A DNA stretch of 64,000 nucleotides from contig BBMT01000009.1 in NCBI GenBank assembly GCA_000755425.1, positions 124,001 to 188,000 on the forward strand, written 5' to 3'. Below, piece after piece: positions 8,666 to 19,369 of the stretch. The stretch's first letter is position 1. Every line of letters starts with the position of its first letter. The notes under the pieces are model-generated. The model did not search any database, had not been told where the DNA came from, and saw only the letters and a program-made list of their open reading frames with translations. Source of the DNA: Vibrio maritimus (GTDB taxonomy: Bacteria; Pseudomonadota; Gammaproteobacteria; Enterobacterales; Vibrionaceae). Made by a program: the position numbers and the translations under genes.

Positions 8666-11600
8666 ATGTCAGACCCCAAGTTTATACACTTACGTGTTCA
8701 CAGTGACTTCTCTATGGTGGATGGCCTATCCAAGGTGCCACCACTGGTGAAGAAGGTGGCAGAGTTGGGCATGCCAGCGGTGGCGTTGACCGATTTCACT
8801 AACCTATGTGGCCTAGTAAAGTTTTATGGTAATGCTCACTCGGCTGGTATTAAGCCGCTGATTGGGGCTGACTTTTCGGTTCAATCGGATGAGTTTGGCG
8901 AAGAGCTAACTCGAATCACGGTCCTTGCAGCAGACAACACAGGTTACAATAACCTGACGTTACTTATCTCCAAGGCGTACCTCAGAGGTCATGTTCAACA
9001 TCAACCTGTCATCGACAAGGCTTGGCTAGCTGAGCTGTCAGAAGGACTCATTGTCCTCTCTGGTGCAAAAGATGGTGAGGTAGGTAAAGCGCTACTCAAA
9101 GGCAATCAAAGCTTAGCCAAACAGTGTGCGGCTTTTTATCAAACACACTTTGCTGATCGCTTTTATCTTGAACTCATTCGCACCGGGCGTGCTGACGAAG
9201 AGAGCTATCTCCATTTCGCCATCGATCTGGCGGAAGAGTTAGAGCTCCCAGTCGTCGCGACCAATGAAGTGGTGTTCGTTGACAAAGAGCTGTTCGATGC
9301 TCATGAGATCCGAGTAGCCATCCATGACGGTTATACACTTGATGACCCACGTCGTCCTAAGCGCTATAGCGACCAGCAATACCTTCGCAGTGAAGAGGAA
9401 ATGTGTGAGCTATTTGCCGACATTCCTGAAGCACTGCAAAACTCGGTAGAAATTGCCAAACGTTGTAATGTGACAGTCAGGCTTGGTGAGTACTTCCTAC
9501 CTGCGTTCCCGACAGAAGGCATGAAGGAGACCGACTTCCTGGTAATGAAGTCGAGAGAAGGCCTAGAGGAGCGTTTGGAGTTCCTATTCCCTGATGAGCA
9601 GGTGCGACTAGAGCGCAGGCCTGAATACGACGAGCGCTTGCAAATTGAACTCGACGTTATCAACCAGATGGGGTTCCCGGGCTACTTTTTGATCGTAATG
9701 GAGTTTATTCAGTGGTCAAAAGATAATGCGATACCTGTAGGCCCTGGGCGTGGTTCGGGTGCGGGCTCGCTGGTGGCGTATGCGCTTAAAATTACCGACC
9801 TCGATCCTCTTGAATACGACTTGCTATTCGAGCGCTTCTTGAACCCTGAACGTGTCTCTATGCCCGATTTCGACGTCGACTTCTGCATGGATAAGCGTGA
9901 CCAAGTCATTGATCACGTAGCAGAGATGTACGGCCGAGATGCGGTATCGCAGATCATTACCTTCGGTACCATGGCAGCCAAAGCGGTTATTCGAGACGTA
10001 GGCCGTGTGCTTGGTCATCCATTTGGCTTTGTGGATCGTATCTCCAAACTGATTCCTGGTGACCCGGGCATGACGTTGCAAAAGGCGTTTGATGTTGAGC
10101 CTGCGCTGCCGCAGTTGTATGACAACGATGAAGAAGTTCGCGACCTCATTGATATGTGTCGCATCCTTGAAGGTTGTACACGTAACGCCGGTAAACACGC
10201 CGGTGGTGTTGTTATTTCACCGACCACGATCACCGATTTTGCACCGATTTACGCGGATTCAGAAGGTCACTTCCCAGTTACTCAGTTTGATAAAAACGAC
10301 GTAGAAACGGCCGGCCTAGTTAAATTCGACTTCTTGGGTCTAAGAACCCTAACCATTATCGACTGGGCGCTGGGGCTCATAAACCCACGTCTGGAAAAAG
10401 AAGGCAAAGAGCCGGTTCGTATTGAATCGATTCCTCTTGATGATCAGCCTTCGTTCCAACTACTGCAAAATTCAGAAACAACCGCGGTATTCCAGCTTGA
10501 ATCGCGTGGTATGAAAGAGCTTATCAAGCGTCTTCAGCCAGACTGTTTTGAAGATATCATCGCATTGGTAGCACTGTTCCGTCCTGGGCCGTTGCAATCA
10601 GGCATGGTAGATAACTTTATCGACCGTAAGCATGGGCGAGAAGCGGTTTCCTATCCAGATGAAACGTGGCAACACGAATCACTGAAAGAAACGCTAGAGC
10701 CAACCTATGGCATCATTCTTTACCAAGAACAAGTAATGCAGATCGCCCAGATTCTAGCGGGTTATACGCTAGGTGGTGCGGACATGCTGCGTCGTGCGAT
10801 GGGTAAGAAAAAGCCAGAAGAGATGGCCAAGCAGCGTGCTGTATTCGAAGAAGGTGCTATTAACAATGGCGTCGATGGCGAATTGGCGATGAAGATCTTC
10901 GACTTGGTAGAAAAGTTCGCAGGTTATGGCTTCAATAAATCGCACTCTGCAGCGTATGCACTGGTATCGTACCAAACGCTATGGCTAAAAAGACACTATC
11001 CAGCTGAGTTTATGGCAGCGGTTATGACCGCAGATATGGATAACACTGAGAAGGTTGTAGGCCTTGTTGATGAGTGTTTCCGCATGAAGCTCAAGGTGTT
11101 ACCGCCTGATATTAACGCCGGTTTGTTCCGATTTAATGTTAACGATGAAGGCGCGATTGTTTATGGCATCGGTGCAATCAAAGGTGTGGGTGAAGGCCCA
11201 ATCGATGCCATTATTGAAGCTAGAAACAAGGATGGCTACTTCCGCGACCTGTTTGATTTCTGTGCCCGTATCGACCTGAAAAAAGTGAACAAGCGCGTCA
11301 TTGAGAAGCTGATCATGGCGGGCGCACTGGATAAGCTTGGACCGCATCGAGCTGCATTAATGGCATCGCTAAATGACGCAGTGAAAGCGGCGAGTCAACA
11401 TCACCAAGCTGAAGCGTTCGGACAAGGTGATATGTTCGGCGTATTGACGGATGCACCAGAGGAAGTCGAACACAAGTATACCCAAGTGCCTGCGTGGCCG
11501 GAGAAGGTGTGGCTAGAAGGCGAGCGTGAAACTTTGGGTCTTTATTTGACCGGGCACCCAATAAACGCCTATCTGAAGGAACTTACTAAATACACCAGTT

Positions 11601-12145
11601 GTCGACTAAAAGACGCCACTCCGACACGTCGTGATCAATCGCTGACGGTAGCTGGCCTCGTGATTGCCGCTCGTGTAATGACCACCAAGCGCGGTACGCG
11701 TATCGGTATTATGACACTCGATGATCGTAGTGGTCGTATGGAAGTGATGTTGTTCTCAGATGCACTAGATAAATATGCTGAATTGTTAGAAAAAGATAAA
11801 ATAGTGGTCGTTTCTGGACAGGTCAGCTTTGATGACTTCAATGGTGGGCTTAAAATGTCCGCCCGCGAAGTTTTAGATCTCGGTAGCGCTCGAGAGAAAT
11901 TTACTCGAGGGTTGTCTATTTCGTTGCTAGAGCAACAGATCGATGAGCGTTTTTACCAACGCTTCACAGAAATATTAACGCCTCACAAAGATGGCACAGT
12001 ACCTGTTAATATTTACTACCAGCGTGCAGATGCAAGAGCGAAGCTCACGTTAGGAACACAGTGGCGAGTAACGCCAAACGATGCGTTACTGGAAGAATTA
12101 CAGCAGTTACTTGGTAAAGACCAGGTAGAACTCGAATTTAACTAA
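8666..12145 (+). CDS. dnaE: DNA polymerase III alpha subunit
   Basis: Replicative polymerase catalytic subunit, 1159 residues, intact. An N-terminal PHP domain (FIHLRVHSDFSMVDG) is followed by a C-family palm with the metal-binding PDFDVDFCMDKRDQVIDH motif near residue 400. Next are thumb and fingers (QEQVMQIAQILAGYTLGGAD), tandem helix-hairpin-helix elements, a likely beta-clamp contact (GQGDMFG, near residue 920) and a C-terminal OB domain (LTVAGLVIAARVMTTKRGTR). It sits 93 bp after rnhB and before accA, the conserved order. Confidence 0.98.
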   Translation: MSDPKFIHLRVHSDFSMVDGLSKVPPLVKKVAELGMPAVALTDFTNLCGLVKFYGNAHSAGIKPLIGADFSVQSDEFGEELTRITVLAADNTGYNNLTLLISKAYLRGHVQHQPVIDKAWLAELSEGLIVLSGAKDGEVGKALLKGNQSLAKQCAAFYQTHFADRFYLELIRTGRADEESYLHFAIDLAEELELPVVATNEVVFVDKELFDAHEIRVAIHDGYTLDDPRRPKRYSDQQYLRSEEEMCELFADIPEALQNSVEIAKRCNVTVRLGEYFLPAFPTEGMKETDFLVMKSREGLEERLEFLFPDEQVRLERRPEYDERLQIELDVINQMGFPGYFLIVMEFIQWSKDNAIPVGPGRGSGAGSLVAYALKITDLDPLEYDLLFERFLNPERVSMPDFDVDFCMDKRDQVIDHVAEMYGRDAVSQIITFGTMAAKAVIRDVGRVLGHPFGFVDRISKLIPGDPGMTLQKAFDVEPALPQLYDNDEEVRDLIDMCRILEGCTRNAGKHAGGVVISPTTITDFAPIYADSEGHFPVTQFDKNDVETAGLVKFDFLGLRTLTIIDWALGLINPRLEKEGKEPVRIESIPLDDQPSFQLLQNSETTAVFQLESRGMKELIKRLQPDCFEDIIALVALFRPGPLQSGMVDNFIDRKHGREAVSYPDETWQHESLKETLEPTYGIILYQEQVMQIAQILAGYTLGGADMLRRAMGKKKPEEMAKQRAVFEEGAINNGVDGELAMKIFDLVEKFAGYGFNKSHSAAYALVSYQTLWLKRHYPAEFMAAVMTADMDNTEKVVGLVDECFRMKLKVLPPDINAGLFRFNVNDEGAIVYGIGAIKGVGEGPIDAIIEARNKDGYFRDLFDFCARIDLKKVNKRVIEKLIMAGALDKLGPHRAALMASLNDAVKAASQHHQAEAFGQGDMFGVLTDAPEEVEHKYTQVPAWPEKVWLEGERETLGLYLTGHPINAYLKELTKYTSCRLKDATPTRRDQSLTVAGLVIAARVMTTKRGTRIGIMTLDDRSGRMEVMLFSDALDKYAELLEKDKIVVVSGQVSFDDFNGGLKMSAREVLDLGSAREKFTRGLSISLLEQQIDERFYQRFTEILTPHKDGTVPVNIYYQRADARAKLTLGTQWRVTPNDALLEELQQLLGKDQVELEFN

Positions 12146-12196
12146 TTGAGCTTGGACACACATCGGTGTCTGAGCGGAATCGAAAAGGATTCATAG

Positions 12197-13157
12197 ATGA
12201 GCTTGAACTTTCTTGAATTTGAAAAGCCAATTGCCGAACTAGAAGCAAAAATTGAAGCCCTGCGTGACGTGTCTCGTCATGGTGGTGATAGTGCAATTGA
12301 CTTAGATAAAGAAATTGAACAACTAGAGAAGAAAAGCTTAGAGCTTAAAAAAGAAAATCTTTAGTGATCTTGGTGCTTGGCAGGTTGCGCAGCTTGCTCG
12401 TCACCCACAGCGCCCTTATACGCTGGACTACGTAGAGCACGTATTTACAGAGTTTGATGAGCTAGCAGGCGATCGTGCGTTTGCAGACGACAAAGCGATT
12501 GTTGGCGGTATGGCTCGCCTAGAAGGTCGCCCTGTGATGATCATCGGTCATCAGAAAGGCCGTGAGACCAAAGACAAAGTTAAGCGTAACTTTGGTATGC
12601 CGAAGCCAGAAGGCTACCGCAAAGCACTGCGTTTAATGCGTATGGCCGAGCGTTTTAACATGCCAATTATCACCTTTATCGACACTGCGGGCGCATATCC
12701 AGGTGTTGGAGCAGAAGAACGCGGTCAATCTGAAGCGATCGCGATGAACCTTAAAGTGATGGCGGGTCTTAAAGTGCCGGTTATCTGTAACGTTGTAGGT
12801 GAAGGTGGCTCTGGCGGTGCATTGGCTATCGGTGTGGGTGATTATGTGAACATGCTTCAATACTCTACCTACTCAGTAATTTCTCCTGAGGGCTGTGCTT
12901 CTATTCTGTGGCGTGATTCAGATAAAGCTCCACAAGCTGCAGAAGCGATGGGCTTGATTGCTCCGCGTCTTAAAGAGCTAGAACTTATCGATGAAATCAT
13001 TGAAGAGCCACTTGGCGGTGCGCATCGCGATACGATTCAAATGGCAGCAAACATGAAAGTGACGCTTCTTCGCCAGCTAGAAGAGCTAGACCAGCTTGAA
13101 GAAGACAACTTACTTGAGCGTCGTTATCAGCGTTTGATGAGTTACGGCTACTGCTAA
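12197..13157 (+). CDS. accA: Acetyl-CoA carboxylase carboxyltransferase alpha (frameshifted)
   Basis: Alpha half of the carboxyltransferase that moves CO2 from biotin-BCCP to acetyl-CoA to give malonyl-CoA. It begins [20 protein letters not shown] at ATG 12197 and resumes after one extra A in the A6 run at 12347-12352 as [20 protein letters not shown]. Correcting this gives 319 residues, equal to the E. coli protein. The crotonase-fold core shows [15 protein letters not shown] and [18 protein letters not shown]. This essential gene cannot be lost, so the break is read as a sequence error. Confidence 0.95.
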
Positions 13158-13176
13158 GCAGATTTGGTTTGTATAA

Positions 13177-13207
13177 TAAGGCGAGCGTGATGCTCGCCTT
13201 ATTTTTT
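13177..13207 (+). terminator. Rho-independent terminator after accA
   Basis: The perfect stem AAGGCGAGC / GCTCGCCTT with loop GTGAT is followed by a T-rich tract. tilS starts only 17 bp later, so tilS needs its own promoter or read-through. Confidence 0.85.
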
Positions 13208-13223
13208 GTTTGGGAAATTGTCT

Positions 13224-14542
13224 ATGTCATTAGCGCAGCACTTTAATGATACTCTGCGGTGTCACCTGCCCGATGGCGGACGTGTTGTTATCGGATTTAG
13301 TGGTGGGGTGGATTCCCGTGTTTTGCTGCATCTAGCGGCGCTTTATCGCGCCCAGCATCCCAATCTAGAGTTGCTCGCAGTGCATGTTCATCATGGCTTG
13401 AGCCAATATGCGGATCAATGGCTAGAACAGTGCCAGTTATGGGCCAAAGCAGAGCAAATCCCCTTCGTTGTTGAGCATGTTTCGCTGGACTTAGAGAGCG
13501 GCGACAGTGTTGAGCAACTGGCACGTGATGCGCGTTACCAAGCGCTTACCTCCCACGTCAATAAGGGCGATGTATTGCTAACTGGCCAGCATCTGGACGA
13601 TCAAACTGAAACCTTTCTTCTGGCTCTTAAGCGAGGTAGTGGTCCTAAAGGACTATCCTCAATGGCTCTGTCAGCACCTTTCGCGTCGGGGAAGCTTTTA
13701 AGACCTCTTTTAGATGTGGCTCGAAGCGATATCGAGGACTTTGCTCATACTCAGCGGTTAGCGTGGCTTGAGGATGACAGTAACCAAGATACGCGCTTTG
13801 ATCGTAACTTCTTGCGCCACCAAGTGGTACCTGTCATTAAGGAGCGCTGGCCTAGTTTTAGCAAAGCGGTTCGTCGCAGTGCTCGATTGTGTGCCAAACA
13901 AGAGCAGCTTTTGGCGGAGTTACTAAAGTCCGAATTAGAGGCTTGTTTAAACTCTTTTCAAGGGATTGAGATTGACGCGTTGAGTCGCGGCTCTGAATTG
14001 AAACGAGATCAACTGCTGCGCATGTGGCTTGAAGCGCAAACGCCAGTGCTGCCAAGCGAGATCCAATTGCAGCAACTTTGGAATGATGTCGCGTTAGCTA
14101 AACCCGATGCCAATCCAAATTTGGTTTTGGTCTCAGGTAGCATTCGCCGATTCAAATCCCACCTTTACTGGGTAGCACAGCAGCAAGATGTCACACAGTG
14201 GAGCAAAACGCTCATTACTCAAGCTCCCGTGCTATTGCCAGATAGTCTAGGCGAACTAACTTTAGTCAATAGCATTGAACATAACAGCCTGATGACACTC
14301 AGCCGTTCAGCACTGACAGAGCCACTGACGGTCATTTTTGAACCTGAAGGCTTGTTTGCTCATCCTTATGGTAGATCGGGTTCACGCAAACTTAAGAAAC
14401 TATTCCAAGAGTATCAAATCCCGAGTTGCAGCGCCGCCGAACACCTATTCTGATGATGGGTGACAGAGTGGTTGCCGTGGCTAACTTATTTGTGGACAAG
14501 GACTTTTACGGCTCAGATTGTGAACTCGTATGGGACAAATGA
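13224..14542 (+). CDS. tilS: tRNA(Ile)-lysidine synthase (frameshift near 3' end)
   Basis: Converts C34 of tRNA-Ile(CAU) to lysidine so that it reads AUA. The PP-loop ATP-binding motif SGGVDSR lies in VVIGFSGGVDSRVLLHLAAL near the N-terminus. Start ATG 13224 is chosen over an upstream TTG. A G is missing at about 14428. Restoring it replaces a premature end with QRRRTPILMMGDRVVAVANL and a C-terminal FYGSDCELVWDK, giving 439 residues. The C-terminal TilS domain is therefore intact in reality. This is an essential function, so the break is probably a sequence error. Confidence 0.93.
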
Positions 14543-14650
14543 CCCTTTTTCATGTCACAATCGTAACTATAATAAACGCTGGGAAGCGGTTGAAAGCAGA
14601 GCAATGTAAGCTGGTTCCGAGCAAATATGGACGTATCACAAGGAAAAGCA

Positions 14651-14962
14651 ATGAAAAAGTTGATGATTAGCGCATTGGTAGCAGCGGGTTTGATGAGCGG
14701 CACGGCAGTCGCAGGCGATGTTGCAGCGGGTAAAGCAAAAGCAGCAGTGTGTGCCGCGTGTCACGGCGCAGATGGCATCGCAGTGATCCCAGGATATCCA
14801 AACCTCAAAGGTCAAAACGAGCAGTATTTAGTTACCTCTATCAACGCATATAAAAGCAAGCAGCGTAATGGCGGCCTAGCGGCGGTAATGCAAGCACAGG
14901 CATCAATGCTTAGCGACGAAGACATTGCTAATTTAGCGGCATACTACGCAAGCCTTAAATAG
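14651..14962 (+). CDS. Small periplasmic monoheme cytochrome c
   Basis: Short class I cytochrome c, 103 residues. The signal peptide MKKLMISALVAAGLMSGTAV (cut at AVA/GDVAAG) is followed by one heme-binding CAACH motif and a distal Met candidate in MQAQASMLSDEDIANLAAYY. It would carry electrons in the periplasm; the partner is not shown by neighbours. Start ATG 14651 has AGGA 6 bp upstream. An in-frame ATG at 14627 would add eight residues before the signal peptide and is less likely. Confidence 0.9.
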   Translation: MKKLMISALVAAGLMSGTAVAGDVAAGKAKAAVCAACHGADGIAVIPGYPNLKGQNEQYLVTSINAYKSKQRNGGLAAVMQAQASMLSDEDIANLAAYYASLK

Positions 14963-15038
14963 AGTGTTGTGAATGACACCTAGACCGCTCTAGCATGATA
15001 TAGGCTTAACAAAACAACGTGTTGCAAATATCTTTGAT

Positions 15039-15070
15039 AAAAAGCTCGAAGCTAGCCTTCGAGCTTTTTG
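15039..15070 (+). terminator. Rho-independent terminator after cytochrome c
   Basis: The stem AAAGCTCGAAG / CTTCGAGCTTT with loop CTAGC ends in a T run. Confidence 0.85.
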
Positions 15071-15076
15071 TTTTCG

Positions 15077-15105
15077 TTGATTGTTATCGCGACCTACCAG
15101 ATAAT
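15077..15105 (+). promoter_or_regulatory. Sigma70-type promoter for glnB
   Basis: TTGATT at 15077-15082 and GATAAT at 15100-15105 are separated by 17 bp. They lie directly after the cytochrome terminator and about 30 bp before the glnB start. Confidence 0.6.
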
Positions 15106-15136
15106 GTCGTTAACAAAAGTGATGTAAGGGAAGAAC

Positions 15137-15475
15137 ATGAAAAAGATTGAAGCGATTATCAAACCATTTAAGCTTGATGATGTGCGTGAAGCATTGGCAG
15201 AAGTTGGCATCACAGGGATGACGGTTTCTGAAGTGAAAGGTTTTGGCCGTCAAAAAGGCCATACTGAGCTGTATCGCGGTGCAGAATACATGGTTGATTT
15301 CTTGCCAAAAGTGAAGCTAGAAATTGTGGTCGCTAGCGATGTTGCGGATCAATGCGTAGAGACCATTATTGAGACGGCACAAACCGGTAAAATTGGTGAT
15401 GGTAAAATTTTCATCACCGACATCGAGCGTGTTGTTCGTATTCGTACTGGCGAAGAAGACGAAGACGCGATCTAA
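15137..15475 (+). CDS. glnB: Nitrogen regulatory protein PII
   Basis: Trimeric signal protein that senses 2-oxoglutarate and glutamine status and controls NtrB and the adenylyltransferase. It has 112 residues, the standard length. Tyr51, the uridylylation site, is present in the T-loop (ELYRGAEYMVDF), as is the C-terminal signature TGKIGDGKIFITDIERVVRI. No amtB lies next to it, which favours GlnB over GlnK. It is monocistronic between two terminators. Confidence 0.95.
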   Translation: MKKIEAIIKPFKLDDVREALAEVGITGMTVSEVKGFGRQKGHTELYRGAEYMVDFLPKVKLEIVVASDVADQCVETIIETAQTGKIGDGKIFITDIERVVRIRTGEEDEDAI

Positions 15476-15496
15476 ACCGCGAATAGCACTAACATT

Positions 15497-15524
15497 AAAA
15501 GGAGTAGGTAACTACTCCTTTTTT
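15497..15524 (+). terminator. Rho-independent terminator after glnB
   Basis: The stem AAAAGGAGTA / TACTCCTTTT with loop GGTAAC is followed by T residues. Confidence 0.85.
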
Positions 15525-15540
15525 ACTTTTAGGGTGAACG

Positions 15541-16380
15541 ATGAAGTTGAAGTGGATTTTAGTTGGCGTGTTAGCCGCAGTTTTTATGGCTGTAGGCGGC
15601 TTTCAGGCCGTGTTTACAGTGTCTGATACTCCAGAGATCACAACCGTACGCGGCACGCAGGTTGATACTGAATTGAAGTGCTATCACAACCCAACACCCC
15701 AGGCGCTTGATGATGAAGGAAGACTCAATGTACTGGTGTGGAATGTCTATAAGCAAAACAGGGAGAACCTTCTCTCTGAGCTAACAGAGCGCTCTCAAGA
15801 CAGACAGTTAGTATTACTTCAAGAAGCGAGCCTGGATGATCAATTTCTCGATTGGCTTCAGCGTTCTGAGTGGGGCAGTAACCAAGTTAGCGCGTTTAAA
15901 GCCTTTGATGTTTCAAGTGGTGTGCTGAATTTGAGTCGAGCTATGCCAAAGGTTGCGTGTGCTAATCTTCAGGTCGAACCATGGTTGCAACTGCCTAAAT
16001 CAGGGCTCTACGCGGAATATGCGCTCTCTAATGGGCAGACTCTGATTGCACTAAACTTACATTCAGTGAACTTTACCATTGGCACACTAGAGTACAAACA
16101 GCAGCTCGAGTCATTTAAGCAAGTACTTGAGTCCCACACCGGTCCACTGCTCATAGCTGGCGATTTTAACAGCTGGAGCGAATCGCGAATGGCAGTACTA
16201 AAGCAAGCACTCAAAGACTATCAGATCCAAGAGGTCAAATTTACTCCGGATAATCGAAAACGTTTTGTCACTGGACTCCCACTCGATCATATTTTCTATC
16301 GGGGTATGACGCTAAAGGCGATGAGCACACCAAAAAGCGATGCATCGGATCACAATCCAATGCTGCAGAGTTCGTACTGA
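15541..16380 (+). CDS. YafD-like endonuclease/exonuclease/phosphatase family protein
   Basis: Member of the Mg-dependent EEP hydrolase superfamily, 279 residues. A hydrophobic N-terminus (about residues 4-26) is a likely membrane anchor or signal. The fold motifs are visible: VLVWNVYK (Asn), LVLLQEAS (metal-binding Glu), AGDFNSWSE (Asp-x-Asn) and a terminal SDHNP (catalytic His). This resembles the YafD (UPF0294) group, whose substrate is not established. It is transcribed alone after the glnB terminator. Confidence 0.85.
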   Translation: MKLKWILVGVLAAVFMAVGGFQAVFTVSDTPEITTVRGTQVDTELKCYHNPTPQALDDEGRLNVLVWNVYKQNRENLLSELTERSQDRQLVLLQEASLDDQFLDWLQRSEWGSNQVSAFKAFDVSSGVLNLSRAMPKVACANLQVEPWLQLPKSGLYAEYALSNGQTLIALNLHSVNFTIGTLEYKQQLESFKQVLESHTGPLLIAGDFNSWSESRMAVLKQALKDYQIQEVKFTPDNRKRFVTGLPLDHIFYRGMTLKAMSTPKSDASDHNPMLQSSY

Positions 16381-16402
16381 CTCAATAGCCGTTAGGTTTC
16401 GG

Positions 16403-17202
16403 TTACATACTGCTCTGTGGCCAGTCATCAGGGACGACAAACCAGAATTGGCCGCTTTCAGCTTGGCAATGGATAAAATACTTGGGTAGCACGGACACTG
16501 ATTCACACTGTGTGCGTTGCGGATTTCCTGTCGCCCAAAGCGGTTTTTCTAATCGGTATATTGGTTCATCGATAAGATGAAATTGAGATTGATAGCACCA
16601 ATAACCAGTAACCCGCTGTGGATTGATGTTAAGGTCTAAACATTGGTTGGGCGTCTTTTCTTGGTCAAACGGGTTGATATATAACCGGCCTTGCATCAAT
16701 AGATGTTGAGAAGGGCTGACAATATTAGGTACTGAGCCTTAAAGGCAGGTGTACCAGACATCTTTAGCTGATGCTCGAGCATGCGATTCAGTTTCTTATC
16801 TAGTCTATCTTTTGCATTTGGTCCATACCAAAGCCCGTCTTTTAGCAAATAAAATTTGATCGCCACTTCCCAGTGTTCGAGCTGTTGCTGGTCTGGCTTT
16901 TCGATAAGGAAGTCGATAGCACCCAAGGTGCGTCCATCTTGCTGTAATTGTATCTCTTCTGCAAAGACGCCATGGTTATCACTACACTCAAATAAACGTC
17001 GACACAGCTCCTGATAGAGAAAGCCAAGTCTTGGGTTGCCCTGGTACTCTGAGAGGTCTTGTGTGCTCGATTGATTGGATACCGTGGGAAAACCTTCTGC
17101 AACGTTCCTATGTCCTGTAACGAGGCTCTGGCTTTCGTTTATCCAAGTAATAAAGTCCCTGATGGTTTGCATAGCGTATTCTTTACGTTTTCCTTTCGAC
17201 AT
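16403..17202 (-). CDS. DUF1853 family protein (frameshifted)
   Basis: Uncharacterised protein; the recognisable part is LGFLYQELCRRLFE, then EEIQLQQDGRTLGAIDFLIE and GPNAKDRLDKKLNRMLEHQL, which match the DUF1853 pattern as I recall it. The fold suggests a nuclease-like E...D-x-x core, but this is inference. The frame breaks near 16740; adding one base joins it to IVSPSQHLLMQGRLYINPFD and restores 266 residues. The start could be 17202 or the in-frame ATG at 17172. It diverges from the Nif3-like gene by about 54 bp. Confidence 0.75.
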
Positions 17203-17256
17203 TGCTAGAGTAAATTGCTATAACCACGGAAATCAAGAATTTGCTCGGGAAGTAAC

Positions 17257-18015
17257 ATGAATAACCTAAAGCTTGAAGCTATCCTCAATGAAAAACTTTC
17301 ACCACAACTGATTAAAGATTACAGCCCGAATGGGCTTCAAGTTGAAGGTGCGAGTGATATCAAAAAAGTGATTACCGGTGTCACTGCATCACAAGCGCTG
17401 ATTGATTACGCCGTGAGTGTTGGAGCGGATGCCTTATTGGTTCACCATGGTTACTTCTGGAAGGGTGAACCAGAGCCGATTCGTGGTATGAAAGGTAAAC
17501 GTATTCGCACTCTTATCAAAAACGATGTGAACTTGTTTGGCTACCACCTGCCGCTTGATATCCACCCTGAGCTAGGCAACAACGCCAAATTAGCGCAGTT
17601 GCTTGATATTGAGGTGATCGATGGCCTAGAAGGTCACCCGCAGTCGGTAGCTATGTTCGGTAAACTGGCAAAACCTATCTCTGGTGCCGAGTTTGCGACT
17701 AAGATAGCAAAGGCTCTGAATCGTGAACCTTTACATATCGCGCCAGAGTCAGCAGACAAGCTGATTGAAACGGTAGGTTGGTGTACCGGTGGCGGACAGG
17801 ATTACATTGAATTGGCGGCGTCAAAAGGGTTAGATGCATTCATTTCAGGGGAAATTTCTGAGCGTACAACTTACACTGCGCGTGAAATGGGTATCCATTA
17901 CTTTGCAGCTGGTCACCATGCGACTGAGCGCTATGGCATCAAAGCGTTAGGTGAGTGGTTGGCGAGCGAGCATCGCCTAGACGTTGAGTTTAAAGATATC
18001 GACAACCCGGTATAA
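17257..18015 (+). CDS. Nif3-like dinuclear metal centre protein (YbgI type)
   Basis: Member of the widespread Nif3/YbgI family, which forms hexameric rings with a two-metal site. It has 252 residues. Metal ligands are visible in LLVHHGYFW, in FGYHLPLDIHPELGNNAKLA and in FAAGHHATERYGIKALGEWL. The E. coli relative is known as a GTP cyclohydrolase I type 2 homologue by name, but its physiological role remains uncertain. It is intact and ends before a terminator shared with gltA. Confidence 0.92.
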   Translation: MNNLKLEAILNEKLSPQLIKDYSPNGLQVEGASDIKKVITGVTASQALIDYAVSVGADALLVHHGYFWKGEPEPIRGMKGKRIRTLIKNDVNLFGYHLPLDIHPELGNNAKLAQLLDIEVIDGLEGHPQSVAMFGKLAKPISGAEFATKIAKALNREPLHIAPESADKLIETVGWCTGGGQDYIELAASKGLDAFISGEISERTTYTAREMGIHYFAAGHHATERYGIKALGEWLASEHRLDVEFKDIDNPV

Positions 18016-18032
18016 ATCCACCAATGAAACAA

Positions 18033-18058
18033 AAAAGAGCAGCCTAGGCTGCTCTTTT
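18033..18058. terminator. Bidirectional terminator between nif3-like gene and gltA
   Basis: AAAAGAGCAGCC / GGCTGCTCTTTT forms a 12-bp perfect stem with A and T runs on both sides. It can end transcription of both convergent genes. Confidence 0.85.
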
Positions 18059-18081
18059 GCTTTGTGATGTTGTGTTTATCG

Positions 18082-19369
18082 TTATTCGCGCTCGTGTAGC
18101 GGTTTGAAGTCACGCATTGCTTCACCTGTGTAAAGCTGACGTGGACGACCGATGCGATTGTCTGGATCACTGTGCATTTCGTTCCAGTGAGCAATCCAAC
18201 CAACAGTACGCGACATTGCAAAGATAACTGTGAACATAGACACAGGAATACCAATCGCTTTAAGAATGATGCCTGAGTAAAAGTCTACGTTTGGATACAG
18301 TTTCTTCTCTACGAAGTACTCATCTGATAGCGCAATACGCTCAAGCTCCATTGCAACATCCAATAGTGGATCCTGAATGTTAAGCTCTTTCAGAACATCG
18401 TGACAAGCTTCACGCATAACCGTTGCACGTGGATCGTAGTTCTTGTAAACGCGGTGACCAAAGCCCATTAGGCGGAATGGGTCATCTTTGTCCTTCGCTC
18501 GCTCGATGAACTCAGGGATTTTGTCTACAGAGCCAATTTCTTCAAGCATACGCAAACACGCTTCGTTTGCGCCGCCGTGTGCAGGACCCCATAGCGACGC
18601 GATACCCGCTGCAATACATGCAAATGGGTTAGCGCCAGATGAACCTGCTAGACGTACGGTTGACGTTGAAGCATTTTGCTCGTGGTCAGCGTGTAGGGTA
18701 AAGATCTTATCCATTGCACGCGCAACGATAGGGTTTACTTCGTACTCTTCGCAAGGGTTTGCGAACATCATATGTAGGAAGTTCTCCGCGTACGTAAGAT
18801 CGTTGCGTGGGTAGATGAATGGTTGACCGATAGAATACTTGTAGCACATAGCTGCAAGGGTAGGCATCTTAGAAATCAGGCGGTAAGCCGCAATTTCACG
18901 GTGTGAGTCATTGTTGATATCGAGGGAGTCGTGATAGAAGGCTGCAAGTGCACCAACTACACCACACATAACGGCCATTGGGTGAGCGTCGCGACGGAAA
19001 CCGTGGAAGAAACTCGCGATTTGCTCGTGAACCATAGTGTGACGAGTAACAATTTGCTTGAACTCTTCATATTCTTCACGTGATGGGCTTCGCCAACAAG
19101 AAGGATGTAGCACACTTCTAGGTAGTCTGCATTGTTAGCTAACTGATCGATAGGGAAGCCGCGGTGCAATAGAACACCTTTGCCGCCGTCGATATAAGTG
19201 ATTTGAGATTCACAAGATGCAGTGGCAAGAAAACCTGGTCAAATGTAAAGTAACCATTCGCTCCAAGCTTACGAACATCGACTACTTCTGGTCCGATTGA
19301 ACCTTCCATAATCGGCAGCTCGATTGGCGCTTGACCTTCAATGTGAAGGGTCGCTTTCTTATCTGCCAT
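18082..19369 (-). CDS. gltA: Citrate synthase (two frameshifts)
   Basis: Condenses acetyl-CoA and oxaloacetate at the entry of the TCA cycle. The N-terminus is MADKKATLHIEGQAPIELPI. One base is missing at 19237, where FTFDPGFLATASCESQITYI should read through, and another at 19085-19087, in GEAPSREEYEEFK. Restored length is 429 residues, normal for the hexameric NADH-sensitive type. Active-site regions are intact: FGHRVYKNYDPRA and GPAHGGANEA. It is transcribed divergently from sdhCDAB across about 390 bp, the usual TCA arrangement. Confidence 0.95.
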